Positions 8,296-14,260 of a DNA stretch of 64,000 bases are shown here, one piece after another (the first letter of the stretch is position 1; each line of letters begins with the position of its first letter). A program made the translations under genes and the position numbers. The notes beneath the pieces were generated by a model. It was not told the origin of the DNA and did not search any database. It saw only the letters and a list, made by a program, of their open reading frames with translations. This DNA comes from CAZAQV01 sp964487255 (GTDB lineage Bacteria; Myxococcota_A; Polyangia; Polyangiales; CAZAQV01): assembly GCA_964487255.1 (NCBI GenBank), contig CAZAQV010000006.1:1-64000 (forward strand). The letters are read 5' to 3'.

Positions 8296-10905
8296 ATGGC
8301 GAAGCTTTCCAGCATCCTGCTACTCGTCTGTATCGCGCTGGCAGCGGCATCACCGCTGTCCGACATCGGTGTGTCAGCTGGGCACGCCGTGGTGGGAACG
8401 GTAGATAGCCAGGTCGTTTCGCGTTCAGCGACGCCCGGGCTGACCGGCAGGGCGCAGGCGGCGATTGCGTCGGTGCTCGAGACGCTCGGCAGCGCAGGCA
8501 GGCGGCTTTATGTGGAAGCGGTCAAAGCGGCAGAGAAAGGCGACGTCTTCAGCGCGCTCAATCGCCGACAGCGACTCATCGCGGGCGCACCCGATGAGGC
8601 TCTGGCATCGGGCGAACTGATCAACTACCTCGATGCGGTTGTGGGCGGCGCGTACCGCTCGTCCTCGCGCCAAGTGCGTTCGCTCGACCGGGGTATCCTG
8701 GCGCAAGTGCGTGAAGCCGTCATGAGTGACCGTTCTTCTCTTCGAAGGATTCAAGCCATCTTCGGCGACAAGGACCGCTTGCTCGATAACATCCGGCCTG
8801 AGCGTGCGCTCTCAGCCGACGAAGAGGCCGTGGTCGAATCTGCCATCGACGCCTCGCGCGCTTGGAACAGCATGATGATCGAAAAGGATACACGTGCTGC
8901 CATGCTCCAAGGCATCGATGACGATGCCTTGGCATACACCGATGCGTTCTGGTCTGAGGCGACGTCGCTTCCGCCCGAGCAAAGGACCTGGGATGTGCTG
9001 CACGTTGGCGCCGGCCTCGCGAGCAGCCATGCGGCGAGCCTCTTGGCAGATCGCTCGAGTGCGACGCGTCTCGTGGTTGAAGCCAGTGACTCCGCGAGCA
9101 GCGCCAACTTTCGCGCCGTTGGCGAAGCGTTTGCCTACAACATGACCAACCGCTTCTTTCGCTACTTCGGGCCGCAAGGCCCGGGCAAACGCTCCAACCT
9201 TGCGCCCATCGCCTCCCCGACCAACCCCTCGCATCTTTCGGGGCTCAAGTACGGCGAAGGCAAGACGTGGGCAGAAGCCGCGGCCGTCGCGTTGCGTTCT
9301 TCCGAAGCCGATGTCGTGGTCTCCACCAGGGTCATCGATGTCGTTGAAGACACGTCGCCCAATGCGCCTGGCTTTTGGAAAGTCACGCTGCAGCGTGGTG
9401 ACGAAACCACGGAGGTTTGGGCCAATACCGTCTTCGACAGCCCGGGTGCAGGTCGCCCCAAGCTCATCGGCGACGAGCAAACGAAAGGCTTTTCCCGGAG
9501 GGAGATCGCGAAGCTCAACTTCGAGGATCCAACGCGCGTGCCGCTGGTAATGACCGCGCGCGATGAGCTGACGATGTCGGCGCTGCACCCCGAGTGGCGC
9601 GATGCAACATTGGTGGATCCCCAGTCACCCGAGCTTCGTGACCTCGTCGTGGGCATCGGCGACAGTGCGTTCACCGTCATTGAGGACCGGCTCGGGCTCG
9701 CGTTTCAAAAGCACAGTCGGGCCGTCGCACAGCGGGGGATCTTCGCGGGGATGGACTTTGCGGTGGGTGAAGACGGGCCACGTGCTGCGCGCGAGTTCTT
9801 GCTCGGCCGTTCAGAGGGGCGCTGGAAAGGCGTGCGCACGCGCTACGTCGACATCTATACGGCCATCTTTAAAGCGCAGGAGAAGATTCTTGAAGAGAGC
9901 CGGCTGTCTGGAAGAGACATCACCGCGATCGAAACCGGCGGCAACCTCAGTGACTCAGCGCTCGATGCGCTCCGAGCCGATATCGACCCAGAGCCGGAAA
10001 CGCTGCGACTGCGCGCGGCAAGGCTTGAGACGCTACGTCCCGAGACGCTCGAGAGCGGTCGAGAGGTGGTGCGCGCAACATTCAGTGATGGGACCTCCCA
10101 GGTCTACCGTCGCGCAATCCTGAGCACGGGCTACGAGGTCGAGGCAAAGCGCTTTCGCTCGCTCTTTCCAAATGCGCCCACTGACTCGGAGGTGCTTGAC
10201 CGTTCGCTCTTTGACGTGATCGACGCAGAGGGTCGGGTGATTGAGCCCAGTCAGGTGGCTCAAGATGGAAGCGCTGTCGCGCGGCAGGTACCGGACAAAC
10301 CGTATTATTTGACCGGCTTCGGCGCTGGCACGGATCTGATTCCGGTTTCAGAGCTCGCCGACGTCACCGAAAACAATGCCGCGTTCTTCAACTGGGGCCC
10401 CCGTATCGAGAGCCTCATCGATTACCTCACCGCCGACGGTTCGGTCCGGGCGAATGGATTGAGCCCGTTTCGACCGCGCGTGCCTGAGCGCAGCATGGTT
10501 CGCATTCTCGAGGATGATATATCACGTGGCACGTTGCTCGCGCGCGAAGTTCGCCCCCTCAATGCGCGGCAGCGGCTGAGCACGTCGGGTAACCCACAGC
10601 TGGCGCTGCGCGTCGAACTCTACAAGATGCTTACACAGATTGAAGCTTCCGGAGACACACGCGAAATGGCGACGCTGACATTCACCCGCGGTGCGGACGG
10701 ATCGATCTCGTGGACCTCGAATCTCGCTTCGGCCGACTTCTCGGCTGGCATCAAAGCCAACTCGCGCCTGACAGGTCTGCTCGACTATTTCGTGATGCGT
10801 GACGCACCGCTTGAGGTGCGCTTCCGTTTCCGCTCGGGCACCGACGAAGAACGCGCCGGACTGCCGCGCACCGTGCTGCCCAATACACTCCGCATCGGCT
10901 ACTAA
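8296..10905 (+). CDS. exported FAD/NAD(P)-binding oxidoreductase-like protein (flavin-monooxygenase motifs)
   Basis: 869 residues, ATG 4 bases after the upstream stop. A Sec-type signal peptide (LSSILLLVCIALAAASPLSD) starts the protein. Residues about 30-225 are helical and unassigned. A Rossmann strand-turn-helix WDVLHVGAGLASSHAASLL (about 232-250) ends in LVVEAS, the acidic residue expected to hold the FAD ribose. A second dinucleotide-type motif DLVVGIGDSAF lies at about 449-459, and ILSTGYE at about 608-614 matches the (A/S)TGY motif of N-hydroxylating and Baeyer-Villiger-type monooxygenases. The last 200 residues are beta-rich and unassigned. An exported protein using NAD(P)H would be unusual, since that cofactor is cytoplasmic; a plain FAD oxidase or a cofactor-free structural role is possible. 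Confidence 0.72.
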   Translation: MAKLSSILLLVCIALAAASPLSDIGVSAGHAVVGTVDSQVVSRSATPGLTGRAQAAIASVLETLGSAGRRLYVEAVKAAEKGDVFSALNRRQRLIAGAPDEALASGELINYLDAVVGGAYRSSSRQVRSLDRGILAQVREAVMSDRSSLRRIQAIFGDKDRLLDNIRPERALSADEEAVVESAIDASRAWNSMMIEKDTRAAMLQGIDDDALAYTDAFWSEATSLPPEQRTWDVLHVGAGLASSHAASLLADRSSATRLVVEASDSASSANFRAVGEAFAYNMTNRFFRYFGPQGPGKRSNLAPIASPTNPSHLSGLKYGEGKTWAEAAAVALRSSEADVVVSTRVIDVVEDTSPNAPGFWKVTLQRGDETTEVWANTVFDSPGAGRPKLIGDEQTKGFSRREIAKLNFEDPTRVPLVMTARDELTMSALHPEWRDATLVDPQSPELRDLVVGIGDSAFTVIEDRLGLAFQKHSRAVAQRGIFAGMDFAVGEDGPRAAREFLLGRSEGRWKGVRTRYVDIYTAIFKAQEKILEESRLSGRDITAIETGGNLSDSALDALRADIDPEPETLRLRAARLETLRPETLESGREVVRATFSDGTSQVYRRAILSTGYEVEAKRFRSLFPNAPTDSEVLDRSLFDVIDAEGRVIEPSQVAQDGSAVARQVPDKPYYLTGFGAGTDLIPVSELADVTENNAAFFNWGPRIESLIDYLTADGSVRANGLSPFRPRVPERSMVRILEDDISRGTLLAREVRPLNARQRLSTSGNPQLALRVELYKMLTQIEASGDTREMATLTFTRGADGSISWTSNLASADFSAGIKANSRLTGLLDYFVMRDAPLEVRFRFRSGTDEERAGLPRTVLPNTLRIGY

Positions 10906-10918
10906 GTACTTGTTCCTG

Positions 10919-11077
10919 GTGCCATGCACCCAAGGGCGAACCTACTGTATTTGTTGAGAGCCTGAACGACGAACACATTTTCAGTTTTTCTGTTGCGCGC
11001 TAAGCTTATTGGCGAAAATGTGTTTCTGGCTGAGAGCCTGAAGAATTCCGATATCTTGGCCAACCCGTGCATGGCAC
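10919..11077. repeat. nested inverted and direct repeats between convergent genes
   Basis: Three paired signals lie one inside another. The outer perfect 11-base inverted repeat is GTGCCATGCAC (10919-10929) with GTGCATGGCAC (11067-11077). Inside it are two direct copies of TGAGAGCCTGAA (10955-10966 and 11031-11042). Inside those is an 11-base inverted repeat, AACACATTTTC (10972-10982) with GAAAATGTGTT (11014-11024). The outer pair could be a terminator shared by the flavoprotein gene and the convergent glycosyltransferase gene. The inner hairpin flanked by direct repeats looks like a small inserted element with a 12-base target duplication. No coding capacity. Confidence 0.65.
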
Positions 11078-11103
11078 AGGGTTAACACGCTCCGGATTGG
11101 ATA

Positions 11104-12291
11104 CTAGTCGTCGAGGGTGGAGGTCGCGGGCAGGGCGATGGGACCCGCTTTGATGAGCTTGGAGTGTTTGCCAAAGTGCAGCTCTTTTCCGCGCCAAATC
11201 ACCGTGCGCGAAAAACACGCGTGTAGCCAAACCAGGCCCATGAGCAGATCCTTAACGGGACCCAATGCGAGATAACGGAGCTCCATCGCGTTTCCGCGCA
11301 ATGTCCGCATGAGGTGTGCATCGACATAGAGTTTGATGCCCATGACGGAGAGCGCGAAGAGTCCGACGTCCGCGTCGAGGCCGCTGGCTAGCCATGCCAA
11401 TAGTCCGAAAACATTTGGGTTTCCGGCGATATCCGCGACGAAACCGCCCACGTGAAGGACCACGCGCATCTTGAGCCAGCGTGAATGCCGGGACAGAAAC
11501 TGCTCAATCGGCATGTGCTTGTTGATGTTGCGAATTGGCGTGCGCGAAAGGAGTACCTTCTTGCCTTCTTGCAGGTAGCGCTGACCGATTACAAAGTCTT
11601 CGCACAAAAAGTTACGGACCATGTCGAGCCCGCCGAGCGCATCGAGCTCACTCTTGCGATAAAGCATCGCTTTGCCAACGACGCACGGCACGCCGCCCAC
11701 GTGAAGCGCCGTAGCCATGCCCGGCGCGATGAAGCTCGTCAGTTGGATGTTTTCAATCGCTGCGCCGACGCCGTCTTCGCCATCGCCGATCACAGGACTC
11801 GTTAGAAGCTGGGCGTTGTGCTCGAGTAGTTCACTGACCACCGCCCGCGCGTAGCCTGGCTCGAGACGTACGTTTGCATCCGAGAGCAAGGTAAGGTCAT
11901 AGCGCGCGTGTGCTTCCGCTCCCACCAAGTTGGCGACTTTCGGATTCATGGCGCTTTGCGGGTCTGAGAGTACAAACTTCGAGCTGACGTCAGGGTGCCT
12001 TGCGGCCACGCGCTGCGCGACCCAGATGCCGGGGTCGTTGTCTTCGGTCGAGGAAAAGATGATCTCAAAGGTGGGGTAATCCTGACGAAACAGGCTCTCC
12101 ACGTTTTGCTCAAGCTCCTCTTCGAGCCCCTTGATAGGCTTAAGAAATGTGAGCGGAGGTAAAGCCTCATCGGGGAGGGCGTAGGCCCGTTTCTCTCCGA
12201 AATGCTTTCGCACAGACCAGAGTCCGAGACAGATCAAGACGAGGCTTGATCCAGTCATGACGATGAGGCTCCATGTCAGCGCGGTGATCAT
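11104..12291 (-). CDS. ceramide-glucosyltransferase-like GT21/GT2 family enzyme
   Basis: 395 residues from ATG 12291 (a TTG at 12321 would add 10). A membrane segment near the N-terminus (WSLIVMTGSSLVLICLGLW) is followed by a GT-A domain with the GT21 pattern: LKPIKGLEEELEQN, the nucleotide-sugar acidic residues SSTEDND and LLSDANVRLE, the catalytic-base region FLCEDFVIGQ and the RHSRW form of (Q/R)XXRW. C-terminal hydrophobic helices then anchor it. Members glucosylate ceramide or other lipids at the cytoplasmic face of the membrane; hopanoid-related HpnI is a close relative. Acceptor unknown. It stands alone, convergent with the flavoprotein operon. Confidence 0.8.
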   Translation of the reverse strand: MITALTWSLIVMTGSSLVLICLGLWSVRKHFGEKRAYALPDEALPPLTFLKPIKGLEEELEQNVESLFRQDYPTFEIIFSSTEDNDPGIWVAQRVAARHPDVSSKFVLSDPQSAMNPKVANLVGAEAHARYDLTLLSDANVRLEPGYARAVVSELLEHNAQLLTSPVIGDGEDGVGAAIENIQLTSFIAPGMATALHVGGVPCVVGKAMLYRKSELDALGGLDMVRNFLCEDFVIGQRYLQEGKKVLLSRTPIRNINKHMPIEQFLSRHSRWLKMRVVLHVGGFVADIAGNPNVFGLLAWLASGLDADVGLFALSVMGIKLYVDAHLMRTLRGNAMELRYLALGPVKDLLMGLVWLHACFSRTVIWRGKELHFGKHSKLIKAGPIALPATSTLDD

Positions 12292-12374
12292 CTCTAGTGC
12301 CGCCCACCCTGACACGGGCAAGTACGATCAGGCAAACATTTGAAACGATTGACTGAACACTGCTTGCGCAGTAC

Positions 12375-12427
12375 TGGCGGCTCTTCGGCTAGCGCTCGAT
12401 TCAAACAGCTGTGTTGTTAGCAGTTTG
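12375..12427 (+). repeat. single degenerate copy of the interspersed repeat family
   Basis: Starts TGGCGGCTCTTCGGCTAGCG, close to the left part of the tandem units. It continues into a hairpin with arms CAAACAGCT (12402-12410) and AGCAGTTTG (12419-12427), one mismatch, loop GTGTTGTT. It lies between the glycosyltransferase start and the cyclophilin gene. The right-hand GCTCATCGCGG part is not recognisable, so this copy is truncated. Confidence 0.5.
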
Positions 12428-12434
12428 ACTTGAC

Positions 12435-12463
12435 GGAGGTGGCTCTCAGCCAATAAAGCCTCC
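12435..12463 (+). promoter_or_regulatory. leader hairpin pairing the only GGAGG with CCTCC before the cyclophilin start
   Basis: GGAGG at 12435-12439 can pair with CCTCC at 12459-12463, which ends 2 bases before the ATG. A smaller hairpin GGCT-CTC-AGCC sits inside. No other Shine-Dalgarno-like sequence is near the start, so folding could hide the ribosome-binding site. Alternatively the inner hairpin shortens the effective distance. Seen in sequence; function is inference. Confidence 0.35.
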
Positions 12464-12465
12464 AC

Positions 12466-12897
12466 ATGGCAAATCACGCGACGATTGAAATGGAAGACGG
12501 AAACAAGATCGAGATCGAACTCTACCCGGATGCGGCTCCGGGCACTGTGGCGAACTTCGAGAAGCTCGTGAAGGACGGCTTCTACGACGGATTGACCTTC
12601 CACCGCGTCATTCCGGGCTTTGTGAGCCAAGGTGGCTGTCCCAAGGGCACCGGCACCGGTGGACCCGGTTACACCATCAAGTGTGAGACCGAGGGTAACC
12701 CACACAAGCACGAGGCAGGGAGCTTGTCGATGGCCCATGCTGGCAAGGACACAGGGGGCTCACAGTTTTTCCTCGTGCACGAACCACAGCCGCATCTCGA
12801 CGGCAAGCACACCGTCTTTGGAAAGATTACGTCCGGTCTTGAGCATGCGCTGAAGATGAAGGGTGGCGAGCGCATGAAAAAAGTCACCGTCTCCTGA
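12466..12897 (+). CDS. cyclophilin-type peptidyl-prolyl cis-trans isomerase
   Basis: 143 residues, a minimal cytoplasmic cyclophilin without signal peptide. It interconverts cis and trans prolyl peptide bonds. Family motifs are complete: FHRVIPGFVSQGGCPKGTGT with the catalytic Arg, and LSMAHAGKDTGGSQFFLVHE with the binding-pocket Gln-Phe-Phe, then LDGKHTVFGKI. Length and sequence match the small PpiB-like isomerases of Deltaproteobacteria. Monocistronic as far as can be seen. Confidence 0.93.
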   Translation: MANHATIEMEDGNKIEIELYPDAAPGTVANFEKLVKDGFYDGLTFHRVIPGFVSQGGCPKGTGTGGPGYTIKCETEGNPHKHEAGSLSMAHAGKDTGGSQFFLVHEPQPHLDGKHTVFGKITSGLEHALKMKGGERMKKVTVS

Positions 12898-13015
12898 CGT
12901 CGATGCATCGCCGATCACTGCGTTCTCGTCTCCGCTCCCTGCGCACGTACTTTTGAGTACGCTTACGCGGGGTGCTCGACTCGGCCTTGTGCTCGGCGCG
13001 CCTCAACGTCAGGAC

Positions 13016-13582
13016 CTACAAACAGCCTTGGCGGCAGACGCGCTGCTCCTGGTCACAAGCTGGTAGGCAGTTGTTCCCCGTTCGCGTAGGTGAGGACCCG
13101 GTCACCGGCTCGCTACCGCGTGCCGCAGGTTCGCGCTTCACCTCGGCGTCATCGACAGCTGCAGTGTCTTTGTCGTCACGCTCTGCGTCGTCCACCCGCT
13201 CTGCGCATACTTCAAGACAGCGCTGGTGCTGTGTGTCACAAAGGGTGGCGCAATCCTGGTGCGGTTCGTCGGTAGGGTGGTCGCGCACTTGGACGTCCTG
13301 CGCATCGATGCTCGGCATGGACATCCGTAACGCCTCTCCGCCCCGCAGCAGCATCCGCCTCTCTTTGGCGTGTTGCAGTCGCTCACGACTTTGACCGACC
13401 GCGTAGCTTTTGAGCCAAGCATCCCAGCACTGAGCGAGTTCAGCATCGCTTGCGCTACGCTCAAGGTCGGCGCGGTGGCAATACTCGAAGTAGCGGTTCC
13501 CGAGGTAGGTCCAGCGCGGGCTTGGACCGCAGGCGATCGATGCTCCGCAGAGGGCGATGATTGTGAGCAAGCGCATGGACAT
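13016..13582 (-). CDS. Cys-rich lipoprotein with two CX3C-X6-CX3C hairpins
   Basis: About 188 residues from ATG 13582 (MSMRLL); ATG 13576 is equally possible. A short signal LLTIIALCGASIACGPS ends at a likely lipidated Cys. Two copies of the same cysteine pattern follow in the C-terminal half: CATLCDTQHQRCLEVC, then after a charged Asp/Glu/Lys linker CLPACDQEQRVCRQGC at the very end. CX3C-X6-CX3C is the geometry of a disulphide-locked helical hairpin, as in alpha-hairpinins and twin-CX3C proteins. No enzyme motif is visible. Divergent from ogt. The frame is open further upstream, but that overlaps ogt. Confidence 0.7.
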   Translation of the reverse strand: MSMRLLTIIALCGASIACGPSPRWTYLGNRYFEYCHRADLERSASDAELAQCWDAWLKSYAVGQSRERLQHAKERRMLLRGGEALRMSMPSIDAQDVQVRDHPTDEPHQDCATLCDTQHQRCLEVCAERVDDAERDDKDTAAVDDAEVKREPAARGSEPVTGSSPTRTGNNCLPACDQEQRVCRQGCL

Positions 13583-13616
13583 TAAACGGCTTCCGCTACG
13601 AAACAGCATATCGCAA

Positions 13617-14240
13617 ATGGCCTGTCCGGAGGGGGATGAGTCCGGTTCTCTCGTGTATAGTTGCCAAGAGGCGAACGGGGTGAAAAGCGACTTTCTAAAG
13701 TATGATCGGTCAGCCCAGACGACCAAGGGGCGCGCCATCTTCGACGCCGAAGAGTTTGGCCCCCTCTACTTGGCATGGACGAGCAAGGGCTTGAACGAAC
13801 TTTGGCTACCCGGACGCTGGCAGTGGGTGGATGACCCGAGCTTCGGGCCCAGCGCATCGCTTCCTCAGAAATGGCAAAAGAGCTTCAAGGCGTACTTCGC
13901 GGGCAAGTCGAGCGATTTAGATGACATCCCGGTCGACCCGCACGGTACGCCGTTTCAGCGAAAAGTGTGGCGCGCGCTGCGCCGTATTCCCGCCGGTCAG
14001 GTCCGGTCTTATGGCTCCATCGCTCGCAGTATCGGTTCTCCACAGGCGATGCGCGCAGTGGGAGGAGCGAACGGAGCCAATCCGGTGTCCATCGTGATTC
14101 CGTGCCACCGTGTCGTCCGCGAAGGCAACGAGCTGGGCGGATATTCGGGCGGCCTCAAGTACAAAAAGAAGCTCCTCGAGCTCGAGGGCGTACGCGTTCA
14201 AGGCGGCCGGGTCCTCCCGGGCCAACTCGATCTCTTATAG
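13617..14240 (+). CDS. ogt: methylated-DNA--protein-cysteine S-methyltransferase
   Basis: Suicide repair enzyme that moves methyl from O6-methylguanine in DNA to its own Cys. The C-terminal domain is canonical: GTPFQRKVWRALRRIPAGQV, SYGSIARSIGSPQAMRAVGG with the Arg finger helix, and the acceptor site NPVSIVIPCHRVV near residue 160, then GGYSGGLKYKKKLLELEG. The 207-residue product from ATG 13617 has an N-terminal part longer than usual; a GTG at 13680 would give 186 residues, so the start is uncertain. The TAG stop forms one side of a hairpin shared with valS. Confidence 0.9.
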   Translation: MACPEGDESGSLVYSCQEANGVKSDFLKYDRSAQTTKGRAIFDAEEFGPLYLAWTSKGLNELWLPGRWQWVDDPSFGPSASLPQKWQKSFKAYFAGKSSDLDDIPVDPHGTPFQRKVWRALRRIPAGQVRSYGSIARSIGSPQAMRAVGGANGANPVSIVIPCHRVVREGNELGGYSGGLKYKKKLLELEGVRVQGGRVLPGQLDLL

Positions 14241-14260
14241 GGTCTGAGTGCCAGACCCTA
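14238..14260. terminator. hairpin whose stem ends are the stop codons of two convergent genes
   Basis: TAGGGTCTG (14238-14246), loop AGTGC, CAGACCCTA (14252-14260): a perfect 9-base stem. The first TAG is the ogt stop, and the last CTA is the valS stop read on the other strand. There is no T-run, so a bidirectional transcription end or RNA 3'-end protection is likely rather than a classic intrinsic terminator. Confidence 0.5.

Noticed and set aside
12972..13394. 140-codon plus frame
   Set aside because: Shadow of the Cys-rich lipoprotein gene on the minus strand, which has a signal peptide and regular Cys motifs.
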